Shown here one piece after another: positions 35,900 through 44,893 of a stretch of DNA of 64,000 nucleotides. Origin of the DNA: Jeotgalibacillus sp. ET6. GTDB taxonomy: Bacteria > Bacillota > Bacilli > Bacillales > Jeotgalibacillaceae. The notes under the pieces are model-generated. The model had not been told where the DNA came from and did not search any database. It saw nothing but the letters and a program-made list of their open reading frames with translations. Both the position numbers and the translations under genes were made by a program. The stretch is taken from NCBI RefSeq assembly GCF_029667115.1, contig NZ_JARUIU010000001.1, positions 310,001 to 374,000 on the forward strand, written 5' to 3'. Numbering within the stretch: position 1 is the first letter of the stretch; each line of letters starts with the position of its first letter.

Positions 35900-36640
35900 A
35901 TGCTTCAAACGACAGAGAAAAAAATACCTGTACTTGAGATTTTCGGCCCTACGGTTCAGGGAGAGGGCATGGTGATCGGCCAAAAAACGATGTTTATTCG
36001 TACAGCCGGCTGTGACTACAGCTGTGCATGGTGTGACTCAGCATTTACGTGGGACGGTTCTGCTAAAGATGAAATCAGGCAGATGAGTCCTTCTTCTATT
36101 TTAGAAGAGCTTTTTAAAACAGGAGGGAATGCCTTTTCTCACGTTACCATTTCCGGGGGGAACCCTGCTTTAATTAAACATATGGGGGTTTTAGTAAAGG
36201 CTTTGCAGGAAAAAGGCATCGATGTGGCGCTTGAGACACAGGGAAGCATCTGGCAGGACTGGTTTCTGTCTATTGATGACCTGACGATTTCTCCGAAACC
36301 GCCAAGCTCGAAGATGAAGCCTAATCTGGGAATTCTCGATGATATTTTGGAGCGTTTGAAAGACCGTCCATCTTCTGTTTATTCGTTAAAGGTAGTGGTT
36401 TTTGATGAAAAGGACCTGGACTTTGCTGAGATGCTTCATAAGCGTTACCCTTTGGTTCCTTTTTACATTCAAACCGGAAATGAACAAGTAACAGAGACAA
36501 ACGACACGAGACTTGTTTCTGATTTGATATCAAAATATGAATGGCTGATTGATTGTGTTATGAAAAGAGAAACGTTAAACCGGGTTAGAGTGCTGCCTCA
36601 GCTTCATACATACGTATGGGGCAATAAAAGAGGTGTCTGA
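35900..36640 (+). CDS. queE: 7-carboxy-7-deazaguanine synthase QueE
   Basis: 246 residues from the ATG at 35900, preceded by AGGGAGGG; a longer frame upstream overlaps queD and is rejected. Radical-SAM cysteines in CDYSCAWCD bind the [4Fe-4S] cluster, and FGPTVQGEGMVIG starts the domain. It performs the ring contraction to 7-carboxy-7-deazaguanine. The operon ends here: queF, which in B. subtilis follows queE, is not present in the window. Confidence 0.95.
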   Translation: MLQTTEKKIPVLEIFGPTVQGEGMVIGQKTMFIRTAGCDYSCAWCDSAFTWDGSAKDEIRQMSPSSILEELFKTGGNAFSHVTISGGNPALIKHMGVLVKALQEKGIDVALETQGSIWQDWFLSIDDLTISPKPPSSKMKPNLGILDDILERLKDRPSSVYSLKVVVFDEKDLDFAEMLHKRYPLVPFYIQTGNEQVTETNDTRLVSDLISKYEWLIDCVMKRETLNRVRVLPQLHTYVWGNKRGV

Positions 36641-36672
36641 ACCCGTCTAATGACTGAATGGAGAGAGCTGGG

Positions 36673-36846
36673 ATGGCTTTATATACGGGGATCGTGATTA
36701 TCGTTTTGTCTGTCTGCCTCTTATACTGGCAGCTGAAGCGGGAACATGAGAAAAGAAATGTTATCCTTCTATTTATTTTTTTGACGCTTTTCCTATTTGG
36801 TTTGTGGATCGTTTTCGACTGGTTGATTATGCAGGTTTGGCAGTAA
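36673..36846 (+). CDS. Small membrane protein, two spans
   Basis: 57 residues from the ATG at 36673; GGAGAGAG lies five bases upstream, so the ATG at 36658 is rejected. Two hydrophobic helices (about 3-20 and 30-53) with KREHEKR between form a hairpin with a basic loop. No family recognised. It follows queE by 32 bases, where queF would be expected, and may be read from the same transcript. Confidence 0.55.
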   Translation: MALYTGIVIIVLSVCLLYWQLKREHEKRNVILLFIFLTLFLFGLWIVFDWLIMQVWQ

Positions 36847-36849
36847 AGA

Positions 36850-36885
36850 AAAAAGGTTCGCACCGGGAGTGGTGCGAACCTTTTG
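36850..36885. terminator. Bidirectional terminator between the small membrane gene and msrA
   Basis: AAAAGGTTCGCACC-GGGAGT-GGTGCGAACCTTTT, a perfect fourteen-base stem. Confidence 0.95.
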
Positions 36886-37413
36886 TTATTCAGGCCAGTG
36901 TTTGGATAAAAATTCATCTCTTCCCGATTGCTCGCGGTCAGCTTTGTATTCTTCCGGGTTTTTCTTATAAAAGTCCTGATGATAGTCTTCCGCTTCCCAA
37001 AACGGACCTGCAGGAAGGATTGGAGTTACAATCGGTTTTTTATATTTGCCGCTATCAATAAGAGCCACTTTTGAACGATCGGCTATTTGCATTTGTTCTT
37101 CGTTATGATAAAAAATGGCTGCACGGTATGAGGGGCCCCGATCTTGAAATTGTCCTTCATCATCAGTCGGATCAACTTGCTGCCAGTATATTTCCAGTAA
37201 CTTTTCATAAGGAAAAACGGCCGGATTAAATGTGATTTCCACTGCTTCCATATGGCCGGTATCTCCACTTTTCACTTGTTCATAGGTTGGATGATCGACT
37301 GTACCACCCGTGTATCCTGAGCGAATGGAGTTGATTCCTTCAAATTGATCAAATGGTTTAACCATACACCAGAAGCATCCTCCGGCGAATGTTGCTTTTT
37401 CTATTTTAGACAT
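36886..37413 (-). CDS. msrA: Peptide methionine sulfoxide reductase MsrA
   Basis: 175 residues. Catalytic Cys in AGGCFWC near residue 13, with the conserved [16 protein letters not shown] and EDYHQDFY motifs. It repairs methionine-S-sulfoxide in proteins. A second Cys lies at 16; no C-terminal resolving cysteines are present, so recycling probably goes through Cys16 or an external thiol. No msrB is fused or adjacent. It is transcribed alone. Confidence 0.95.
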   Translation of the reverse strand: MSKIEKATFAGGCFWCMVKPFDQFEGINSIRSGYTGGTVDHPTYEQVKSGDTGHMEAVEITFNPAVFPYEKLLEIYWQQVDPTDDEGQFQDRGPSYRAAIFYHNEEQMQIADRSKVALIDSGKYKKPIVTPILPAGPFWEAEDYHQDFYKKNPEEYKADREQSGRDEFLSKHWPE

Positions 37414-37499
37414 GCATTTTGCCTCCTCATTCTTTAAAGCGTACTACATATTCTACCACCGTGAAGGCGGAGGAGACTACTAATCTGATCGAAAAAAGC

Positions 37500-37528
37500 T
37501 TGCAAACTTTTAAAAAGGATTGTAAAGT
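37500..37528 (+). promoter_or_regulatory. Promoter of the LCP gene
   Basis: -35 TTGCAA (37500-37505), 17-base spacer, -10 TAAAGT (37523-37528), about 77 bases before the start codon. Confidence 0.5.
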
Positions 37529-37605
37529 GTAACAAATTAAGTTCTTGATTCGTCATATGATTGAAGAACTTAGGTTACATGACGTACATTTATTCAGGAG
37601 GCATT

Positions 37606-38538
37606 ATGGAAACAAGACAGCAGCGAAGAAAAAAGAAGATGAAAAAAGGGAGAGTATTTTTTGCTCTTATTATTCTATTTTCAATTTTTATCCTTATTTT
37701 CTCTCTTACACAATATTGGCTGGGCACTCAGATGTCAAAGGATGCACAAGGACTAGATCTGGAGTTTGAACAGGAATTTGAAGGTGTAAAATCAGATAGC
37801 GGCAAAGTAAATGTGCTTCTCATCGGTGTAGACAGCAGAGGTGAAGAACAATCCCGCTCAGACACGATGATGATTGCTCAGTGGGACGGCGAAACGGATC
37901 AAGTGAAGCTTGTGTCTCTTATGCGTGATATTTATGTCGATATACCTGGTTATCAAAGCTATAAATTAAATACAGCCTTTTATCTGGGAGGCCCGGAACT
38001 TCTGCGTCAAACGATTAAAGAAAACTTCAATATCGACGTTGAACATTATATGATGATTGATTTTGTTGCATTTGAGGATATGGTGGATGCACTGGCACCG
38101 GATGGAATTGAAATCGACGTGGAAAAAGCAATGTCTGAAAAAATCGGCGTCAGTCTTGAAGAAGGACAGCAAAAGCTGAATGGGAAAGAACTTCTAGGCT
38201 ATGCCCGGTTCCGAGCAGATGCAGAAGGGGATTTTGGAAGAGTGAACAGGCAGCAGCAGGTTATTGAGGCTGTTAAGGACCACGCAATGAGTTTAAGCGG
38301 GGTGACGAAAACACCAAAGCTTTTAGGAGTAGCTCAGCCGTATATTCAAACAAATATGAGCAATGCTAAGCAAATTGAATTAATGAGCAGAATTATTTTA
38401 AGCGGCGGTGCCGATCTGGACAGGCTGACGATTCCCATTGAAAATGGATATTCAAATGCCTCCTATCCTGGTGTCGGTTCCGTGTTAGAGCTGTACTGGG
38501 AAGAAAATAACGAAGCCTTGCAGGAATTTCTCAATTAA
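37606..38538 (+). CDS. LytR-CpsA-Psr (LCP) family cell-wall ligase
   Basis: 310 residues from the ATG at 37606, five bases after CAGGAGG; the longer frame upstream has no site. Basic N-terminus (RQQRRKKKMKKGR) then one membrane span, then the extracellular LCP domain: VNVLLIGVDSRGEEQSRSDTMM, the Arg/Asp catalytic face, SLMRDIYVDIPGY and LGYARFRADAEGDFGRVNRQQ. Members attach teichoic acids or other anionic polymers to peptidoglycan. It is monocistronic between two small genes. Confidence 0.92.
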   Translation: METRQQRRKKKMKKGRVFFALIILFSIFILIFSLTQYWLGTQMSKDAQGLDLEFEQEFEGVKSDSGKVNVLLIGVDSRGEEQSRSDTMMIAQWDGETDQVKLVSLMRDIYVDIPGYQSYKLNTAFYLGGPELLRQTIKENFNIDVEHYMMIDFVAFEDMVDALAPDGIEIDVEKAMSEKIGVSLEEGQQKLNGKELLGYARFRADAEGDFGRVNRQQQVIEAVKDHAMSLSGVTKTPKLLGVAQPYIQTNMSNAKQIELMSRIILSGGADLDRLTIPIENGYSNASYPGVGSVLELYWEENNEALQEFLN

Positions 38539-38540
38539 GT

Positions 38541-38578
38541 AAAAGAGCGCGCCCGGATATATAGGGCACGCTCTTTTT
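38541..38578. terminator. Terminator after the LCP gene
   Basis: AAAAGAGCG(C)GCCC pairs with GGGC(A)CGCTCTTTT, followed by TT; also stands at the 3' end of the convergent small membrane gene. Confidence 0.88.
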
Positions 38579-38580
38579 TG

Positions 38581-38736
38581 CTATAATTTTTTCCTGCCTG
38601 TAATTAGATTGTATATAATCAGGATAATAGCAATTACAATTAAGATATGAATAATACCGCCTGCTATGTCTAATAAAAATCCAGCTAACCATACGATAAT
38701 TAATATAACAATTAGCCACCAAAGTATTTTCAACAT
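38581..38736 (-). CDS. lmo0937-family small membrane protein
   Basis: 51 residues: MLKILWWLIVILIIVWLAGF at the start and two hydrophobic spans, ending ITGRKKL. This is the lmo0937-type family of tiny membrane proteins often induced by stress; function unknown. AAAAAGGAGGTG lies correctly before the ATG at 38736. Confidence 0.7.
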   Translation of the reverse strand: MLKILWWLIVILIIVWLAGFLLDIAGGIIHILIVIAIILIIYNLITGRKKL

Positions 38737-39062
38737 GAACACCTCCTTTTTGTTTTAAAAGCGCCTAATTGTAATCTACCCTTACAGAATTAAATTTAAT
38801 CCTACAGAAATAAAAAAAGAAAAAATTATTTTACTATAAAATATTTTAACGCTGGGTATAGTATGACTCAATAAATTTATACTGATTACATGATCGAATA
38901 CGGAATTGATTAGTTAAATTGATATACACTAAGCAATAACGGTTGTGAATTATCAATAAAAGTGGAATAACCAAAGTATTAAGCGTATTTTTGCTAAGAG
39001 TGGCGGCTTTGTATGGGATCGAGCTATAAAAATTGTTATCATGAATAAAAGGAGGTGTTCAC
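38737..39062. other. Intergenic stretch of about 325 bases
   Basis: AT-rich, with no frame or hairpin that I can support. It must hold the promoters of the divergent lmo0937-type gene and the Spo0M-like gene; AAAGGAGG at the right end is the ribosome site of the latter. Confidence 0.5.
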
Positions 39063-39470
39063 ATGTTTGAAAAGTTTTTTTCTTCAATTGGTTTTGAAGG
39101 GGCGGAAGTGCGAACAACCATTAATCCCAGTACTTTTTCACCAGGCGATGCCGTTAATGGATTGGTAACGGTTAAGGGTGGACAGGGGGACCAGCAAATA
39201 GCGGGGATTCAATTAACTCTCTTCGTCTTTCACGATAATGAAGTAAGAAGCGACAGTGATTTTTCTTATTACGATGAAGAGCTAAAACAAGTTGTATTAA
39301 AGGATGTAACGGAAATTAAAGCAAATGAGAAAAAGGAAATCCCGTTTACCATGCTTTTATCTGACAAACATCCGCGATCCTCTTCTGTCATTCAAACGTA
39401 TATTCAAACAAAGCTGCTTGTACATAACGGGGTAGACCCTGAAGATAAAGATGTAATTACGATTAAGTAA
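39063..39470 (+). CDS. Short Spo0M-like (arrestin-fold) protein
   Basis: 135 residues beginning MFEKFFSSIGFEGAEVRT, with NPSTFSPGDAVNGLVTVKGG and QIAGIQLTLFVF strands, as in the N-terminal arrestin-like half of sporulation-control protein Spo0M. B. subtilis Spo0M is about twice as long, so this one holds only the first beta-sandwich. The stop is followed by non-coding sequence with no trace of the missing half, so it is a short family member or an old truncation. AAAGGAGGTG precedes the ATG. Role in sporulation is inferred from the family only. Confidence 0.7.
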   Translation: MFEKFFSSIGFEGAEVRTTINPSTFSPGDAVNGLVTVKGGQGDQQIAGIQLTLFVFHDNEVRSDSDFSYYDEELKQVVLKDVTEIKANEKKEIPFTMLLSDKHPRSSSVIQTYIQTKLLVHNGVDPEDKDVITIK

Positions 39471-39502
39471 TCTTACTGTATTTCTCAACTTTTCTGGCTA
39501 TC

Positions 39503-39516
39503 CGATCGTATGTTCG
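39503..39516. promoter_or_regulatory. LexA-like box before the ydjM-like gene
   Basis: CGATCGTATGTTCG, one mismatch from CGAAC-RNRY-GTTCG. It ends one base before a perfect -10 TATAAT (39518-39523), so it fills the promoter spacer. E. coli ydjM is known as a LexA-regulated gene, which supports the reading. Confidence 0.55.
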
Positions 39517-39567
39517 GTATAATGAGTGGAGTGCTTAGCGGAATAGATAGAAAAGGATGATGAATAC

Positions 39568-40197
39568 ATGAAGGGGACCTCGCATGCAATCGTTGGCGCT
39601 GGAGCGGGATTGGGCGTAGCAGTCTGGCAGGAAGCAGCTCCTGCAGCTACTGGTCTGTTGATACTGCTTGGCAGTGTTTCTTCTCTCGCACCTGACCTGG
39701 ACACAAATGGGAAACTTTCAAACCGGATTTCCCTTCACAGAAAGTGGCTGTGGTTTGCCCTTGCCTGTTTAGGCGTTTTACTCGGTACATACAGCTTGAT
39801 TATTTTATCCGGCATAGTCCGTATACTCGGAGTCGGCGCTGCTCTCCTGCTTATTCTCCTTCCAAGGTATTTGATCAATCAGCGTTTTATGGTTTTGTTA
39901 TCTGGCATTACGTTGATTGGAACGGGATGGCTGGGGAATGAATACTGGTTAATCTTATTTGGTCTTTTCACAGCCGGGGCATCGTTTGTTCCGCATAGAG
40001 GACCTACCCATTCGCTGGCAGGGGCAGCCGTCTTCATTTTTATTGCGTATCAGCTTGAGAACCGAATGGCAATCAGCGGCATTGCAATGGCCTGTGCGGT
40101 CGGATACATCAGTCATCTGATACTGGACATGAAATGTCTTCCTTTTAACAAAAAAGGAGTAAAATGGTTTCTTCCCCTGTATAATAGAGAATTTTGA
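39568..40197 (+). CDS. YdjM-family membrane-bound metal-dependent hydrolase
   Basis: 209 residues, several membrane spans. Family motifs are MKGTSHAIVGAGAG at the start, LLGSVSSLAPDLDT with two acidic residues, and FVPHRGPTHSLAGA, whose His residues likely bind metal together with HLILDMKC. The family is predicted to hydrolyse membrane lipids (phospholipase-C-like fold), but activity is unproven. AAAGGATGATG precedes the ATG at 39568. A LexA-like box in the promoter suggests SOS control, as for E. coli ydjM. Confidence 0.8.
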   Translation: MKGTSHAIVGAGAGLGVAVWQEAAPAATGLLILLGSVSSLAPDLDTNGKLSNRISLHRKWLWFALACLGVLLGTYSLIILSGIVRILGVGAALLLILLPRYLINQRFMVLLSGITLIGTGWLGNEYWLILFGLFTAGASFVPHRGPTHSLAGAAVFIFIAYQLENRMAISGIAMACAVGYISHLILDMKCLPFNKKGVKWFLPLYNREF

Positions 40198-40212
40198 CAC
40201 AAGATCTGAAAA

Positions 40213-40246
40213 ACCTTCGTGAATGAATGATTCATGAAGGCTTTTT
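40213..40246 (+). terminator. Terminator after the ydjM-like gene
   Basis: CCTTCGTGAAT pairs with ATTCATGAAGG, short loop, then CTTTTTT. Confidence 0.85.
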
Positions 40247-40460
40247 TATGAAAAAAACGATATAGATTTTAATCTTATGAGTTGTCTATTAAATATATGT
40301 TTCAAAAAGAAGGGAAATTGTCGAAAAGAATAGAATAGTACGATAGAATCATAATATAGTTGAGTTTATTTGCCGTGTTATATGTAAAAATAGTGTAAAC
40401 AAACTAATAAATTGTATATTCATGCCGATAGTAATGCTATAGCAGAAAGGTGTGATTCTG

Positions 40461-43271
40461 ATGAATCCGGACCGTTATTCACGTTTAGCAGAAATTACAA
40501 AAATGATCCATACAGAATTAGATAAACGCTCGGTTCTCAAACAGGTGGTAAAAGCCATTTCGGAGGAAATTGTCCGGTGTGATTCAGTTGGAATTTATTT
40601 ACCGTTGGATAAATCCCGTTTTCAAGGATTTGTTGGAAAACCGGACCACTTTAACGGCATTACGCTTGATAAAATGATTATTGACCTTGAGCATGACCGA
40701 TTAGCACAGGAAATAGTAGATACCAAAAAAGCGATCTATATACCGGATACTTCAAATGATAATCGGCCGGACCCGAGACCGATTGAGCTGTTTAAAATAA
40801 AATCTCTTTTTGGGATGCCTATTTACTTCGAGGAGTCTCTGTATGGGCTCGTTTTTCTTTTTGATTATCAATCTCCCCTGCACCTGACTGAGGAAGAAAT
40901 TGAAGCGCTTGAATCCTATGTTCTTATGGCAGCGGTTGCGATCCGTAATGCAGAGCTGCTCGATAACTCCCGGAAATTAGTTCAGGATAAACAGCTGCTT
41001 CTTGATGCCACCAAATCGCTTGCAGGATGTACAACAATTCAGGAAGTCCTCGATACGAGTTTTATTTATATCGGACGGGCACTAAATAACAAAAATGTTG
41101 CGGCGCATTTAAGAGACTTTAAATCTAAATCGCCTCTTCCTGAAAAATTAAGCTCTGAGAGTCATTGGCAGGAAGAGGATTGGAAAAAAACACATGAAGA
41201 AATGAAATTGGATTTTATTACTGACCCTGTATTTAAAGAGGTAGTTCAAACTAAAAAACCGGTTTTAATTCCCGATGTCACAATAGATCCAAGACCAGAT
41301 CCGACAGCCGTGGCTACGTTTGGCTTTAAAGCGATGTATGCGATCCCCATTATTTCAAGAGGTGAGGTTCTTGGAACGCTTGTCGTTGTTGATTTTTCAG
41401 GGCCAATAACCTACTCGAATTCAGAACAGCAGCTTGCTGAATCCATTGCAGATGCAACAGCGAGTGTACTGGATAATCTGCTCCACTTAGATCAGCTTGA
41501 AGAAATAATAGACGAAAGAACGTATGAACTTCAGGAAAAAAACGAAATTCTGGAGCAAATGAATGATGATTTGCGCCTGCTCGGCAAAAAAAATGAATCC
41601 ATTTTAAACTCTGCTGGTGAAGGAATTTATGGTCTGAATGAATTTGGCGTCATTACATTTTGCAATCCGATCGCTGCCTCTCTCCTTGATTGGGAGGTCA
41701 ATGAGATGGTTGGCCGCCTGCAGGATGAGGTCATCTCCCATTTCAGCAAGGAAGATGAGCGGTATACAAATCAAAGCTCGCCTATCCTTCAGTCTCTGAG
41801 AGATGGAATTAAAACGCATTCGATTGAAGAAAAGTTTGCCAGAAAAAGTGGAGATATTATTGACGTGGAATATGTGTCCATGCCTATTCAAAACAATGGG
41901 GTGCAAAGCGGGGCAGTTGTTACCTTTCGCGATGTAACCGACCGCAGGGAAATGGAAAGAAAAATTCATCATCAGGCCTATTATGACCTACTTACTCATC
42001 TTCCAAACCGGAGTTATCTGGTGCAGAAAATGAAAAAAGCAATTCTTAAATGCAGAAACAGCGGCTCAAAAATAGGAGTGCTTTTTCTAGACCTGGATCG
42101 CTTTAAGTTAATCAATGATTCTCTAGGCCACAAAATCGGTGACCTCGTTTTATATGAGGTGGCAGAACGTTTTCGCTCCCTCATTAACCAGAGGGTAACC
42201 GTCGCCAGGCTTGGAGGAGATGAGTTCATTATTCTCGTTGAAGAAGTAAGCCGGACGGATGAACTGGGCATGATCGGTTCTCAATTTATTAAGGCATTGG
42301 ACGAGCCATTCAGAATCAACGGACATGAGCTGTTTACCAACGCCAGTATAGGCATCAGTATTTTTCCTGATGACGCAAGTGACGAAGACGATTTGATTCG
42401 CAACGCCGACACAGCCATGTATGTAGCAAAAGAACAGGGAGGGACATTTCACTACTTTACACGGCTGCTGATGGAACAAAATATTGAGCGGTCCAATTTA
42501 TTGAATGCGCTTCATGCTGCACTTGAACGGGATGAGCTTGATGTTCATTATCAGCCCAAAATAGATTATGCAGATCAGACGATTATTGGAGTCGAAGCAC
42601 TGCTTAGATGGCATCATCCTGAATGGGGGATGATAGCACCGGATAAGTTTATTCCAATCGCAGAAGAAACAGGAATGATTTTAAAATTGGGAGAATGGGT
42701 TCTGAGAAAAGCAGCTGCCCAGCATAAAATTTGGACCGATAAGGGCTACAACTTAAACATGGCTGTTAATTTTTCCATGAGACAAATCCAGCATCCGCGA
42801 ATAGTGGAAACCATTCAATCAATTTTGGCTGAAACCGGGATGGATCCGGCCTGTCTCGAAATTGAATTAACGGAACATACACTGATTCAATCTCAGCATG
42901 TCAGCAAATTACAGGATCTAAAAAAGCTTGGTTTGAAGCTTTCTCTTGACGATTTCGGTACAGGCTATTGTTCCCTGCGCTATTTAAAAGACTTTCCGAT
43001 TGATGCAATAAAAATAGATCGTTCCTTTGTGGAAAATATGACACATGAGCCTCATATCGCTGCCTTGAATTCTACAATTATTTACTTAGCTCAGCAATTG
43101 AACTATGACGTAATAGCTGAAGGAGTCGAAACGGAAGAACAAGTAAATCTGCTTATGGAAGGCGGCTGTCATTTAATGCAGGGGTATTATTTCAGCAGAC
43201 CGATTCCTTCAGATCAGATTTCACATCTTTTACTAAATGGAATAAACCAGGAAAAGAGGATGACAAAGTGA
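40461..43271 (+). CDS. GAF-GAF-PAS-GGDEF-EAL cyclic-di-GMP enzyme
   Basis: 936 residues from the ATG at 40461 (AAAGGTG eight bases upstream; the GTG at 40452 overlaps it). Two GAF domains (about 20-160 and 190-345), each with a PDTSNDNRPDPRP or PDVTIDPRPDP loop; a coiled coil (about 345-380); PAS (about 385-490); GGDEF near residue 585 (ARLGGDEF, intact); EAL with VEALLRWHHPE near 712, then DDFGTGYCSLRYLK and EGVETEEQ, all intact. The RxxD inhibitory site before GGDEF is missing. It likely makes and breaks cyclic di-GMP in response to signals read by GAF/PAS. No signal or membrane span, so cytoplasmic. Overlaps the next gene by four bases. Confidence 0.93.
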   Translation: MNPDRYSRLAEITKMIHTELDKRSVLKQVVKAISEEIVRCDSVGIYLPLDKSRFQGFVGKPDHFNGITLDKMIIDLEHDRLAQEIVDTKKAIYIPDTSNDNRPDPRPIELFKIKSLFGMPIYFEESLYGLVFLFDYQSPLHLTEEEIEALESYVLMAAVAIRNAELLDNSRKLVQDKQLLLDATKSLAGCTTIQEVLDTSFIYIGRALNNKNVAAHLRDFKSKSPLPEKLSSESHWQEEDWKKTHEEMKLDFITDPVFKEVVQTKKPVLIPDVTIDPRPDPTAVATFGFKAMYAIPIISRGEVLGTLVVVDFSGPITYSNSEQQLAESIADATASVLDNLLHLDQLEEIIDERTYELQEKNEILEQMNDDLRLLGKKNESILNSAGEGIYGLNEFGVITFCNPIAASLLDWEVNEMVGRLQDEVISHFSKEDERYTNQSSPILQSLRDGIKTHSIEEKFARKSGDIIDVEYVSMPIQNNGVQSGAVVTFRDVTDRREMERKIHHQAYYDLLTHLPNRSYLVQKMKKAILKCRNSGSKIGVLFLDLDRFKLINDSLGHKIGDLVLYEVAERFRSLINQRVTVARLGGDEFIILVEEVSRTDELGMIGSQFIKALDEPFRINGHELFTNASIGISIFPDDASDEDDLIRNADTAMYVAKEQGGTFHYFTRLLMEQNIERSNLLNALHAALERDELDVHYQPKIDYADQTIIGVEALLRWHHPEWGMIAPDKFIPIAEETGMILKLGEWVLRKAAAQHKIWTDKGYNLNMAVNFSMRQIQHPRIVETIQSILAETGMDPACLEIELTEHTLIQSQHVSKLQDLKKLGLKLSLDDFGTGYCSLRYLKDFPIDAIKIDRSFVENMTHEPHIAALNSTIIYLAQQLNYDVIAEGVETEEQVNLLMEGGCHLMQGYYFSRPIPSDQISHLLLNGINQEKRMTK

Positions 43272-44893
43272 AGACTGCAGGACATATTATTGACTTTTTA
43301 ATTAAAGGGAATGTGGACTATCTTTTCGGGATTCCGGCAGGGTCGGTGAATGCTATATTTGATGAGCTTTACGAAAAGCCGCAGATTACTCCGGTAGTTG
43401 CAAAGCATGAGGGAGCGGCTTCTTTTATGGCGGCTGCTTATGCAAAATATTCGGGTAAGCTTGGCGTAGTAGTCGGGTGCAGCGGCCCAGGTGCCATGAA
43501 TTTGGTCACAGGAGCGGCTAATGCCGCACGCGAGCAGATTCCTCTTCTTATTTTAACAGGATCTGTTCCGCTCTCAACTCTCGGTTGGAATGCTTCACAG
43601 GAATTAAATGCCTCTCCAGTATTCAAGCAAGTGACTAAATACAGTGCAACGGTAACGGAGAGTTCTAATTTGGTTGAAGAATTACATAAGGCGGTTTCAA
43701 TTGCTTTTGAAGGAGTGCCGGGCCCCGTTCATCTTGCTCTTCCGATAGATGTTCAATTACAAACGGCGGATGACGTGACCCTTCCTGATTTTCCTGTATA
43801 TGTTCCTCATGAAGCACCGTTTGAAGAGATTAAATCCTTATCAGACTTAATTTTAAACAAAAAGGGAGTTCTGTTTATCGGCAACGGCGCTAGAGAATGC
43901 ACCGAGGAAGTAATTGAGCTTGCAGAAGCCTTGAAATGGCCATTTGTAACAACTCCTCAGGCAAAAGGTCTTATTCCAATGAATCACCCGCTCCATAAAG
44001 GAGTATACGGCTTTGCAGGACATTCAGCTGCTGTGGATTTAGTTCATCATGGCGACCATGATATTTTATTTATTATTGGATCGAGCCTCGGTGAAACGGC
44101 AACAAGCAATTATCAGGATCAACTCACAGAAGGAAGAACGGTTGTACAAATAGATCGGGATCCTTCCGTTTTTACCAGAAAATATGTGATTGATCATCCT
44201 GTTACAGGAGACTGCCGCAAAACAGTAAAACAGCTGCTGCAATTGCAGCCGGAATCACAACCGGTCTCATTTAATCTAACAGAGGATATCCAATCAGCTG
44301 AAGAGCTGCATTATGATACAAAAACGGTTTTGCCTTTAATCCAATCAATGATGCCAAGTGATACAAAGTATGCAGTAGACATTGGGGAATTTATGTCTTA
44401 TGTCATTCACTATATGAAAGTGCTAAGTCCTAAATCCTTTGATATAAATGTTCACTATGGCTCAATGGGCACCGGGATTGGGTCTAGTATCGGCATGGCG
44501 TTTGCTGAACGGGATCGGACCGTTGCCTGTATCACAGGGGATGGCTGCTTTTTCATGCACGGGATGGAGATCCTGACTGCTAAAGAATACAACTTGCCTA
44601 TTACGTTTATCGTTATTAACAATTCGCGTCTTGGTATGGTGCATCACGGTCATTCGTTGCAATATAAACGTGTTCATAACCGATTTTCACAATCATACAC
44701 CTCAATTTCGGCGATCGTAGAAGCAATAAACATTCCATTTCACACCATTTCATCACTGGAGGATATTGATTCTGCAGCGATAGATGAATTAGTAAAGCTG
44801 GATGGACCTAAATTGATCGAGATCAACTTGATTGATGATGCGGTTCCGCCAATGGGAGACCGGGTTAAATTTCTTTCATCCTTTGCGAAGTAG
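43268..44893 (+). CDS. Thiamine-diphosphate enzyme (pyruvate oxidase / acetolactate synthase family)
   Basis: 541 residues. Three-domain ThDP fold: catalytic Glu in AKHEGAASFMAAAYA near residue 47, GCSGPGAMNLVTGAA, central domain from about 190, and the ThDP/Mg motif ITGDGCFFMHGMEILTAKEY to INNS near 422-452. Such enzymes act on pyruvate (AlsS, pyruvate oxidase, decarboxylases); FAD-linked and non-FAD types cannot be separated by eye. GTG start inside GTGA of the preceding gene means translational coupling with a cyclic-di-GMP enzyme, an unusual pairing. No alsD or ilvN follows. Confidence 0.85.
   Translation: MKTAGHIIDFLIKGNVDYLFGIPAGSVNAIFDELYEKPQITPVVAKHEGAASFMAAAYAKYSGKLGVVVGCSGPGAMNLVTGAANAAREQIPLLILTGSVPLSTLGWNASQELNASPVFKQVTKYSATVTESSNLVEELHKAVSIAFEGVPGPVHLALPIDVQLQTADDVTLPDFPVYVPHEAPFEEIKSLSDLILNKKGVLFIGNGARECTEEVIELAEALKWPFVTTPQAKGLIPMNHPLHKGVYGFAGHSAAVDLVHHGDHDILFIIGSSLGETATSNYQDQLTEGRTVVQIDRDPSVFTRKYVIDHPVTGDCRKTVKQLLQLQPESQPVSFNLTEDIQSAEELHYDTKTVLPLIQSMMPSDTKYAVDIGEFMSYVIHYMKVLSPKSFDINVHYGSMGTGIGSSIGMAFAERDRTVACITGDGCFFMHGMEILTAKEYNLPITFIVINNSRLGMVHHGHSLQYKRVHNRFSQSYTSISAIVEAINIPFHTISSLEDIDSAAIDELVKLDGPKLIEINLIDDAVPPMGDRVKFLSSFAK

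Noticed and set aside
40452-40460. GTG start for the GGDEF-EAL gene.
   Set aside because: It overlaps the AAAGGTG ribosome site; the ATG at 40461 has proper spacing.
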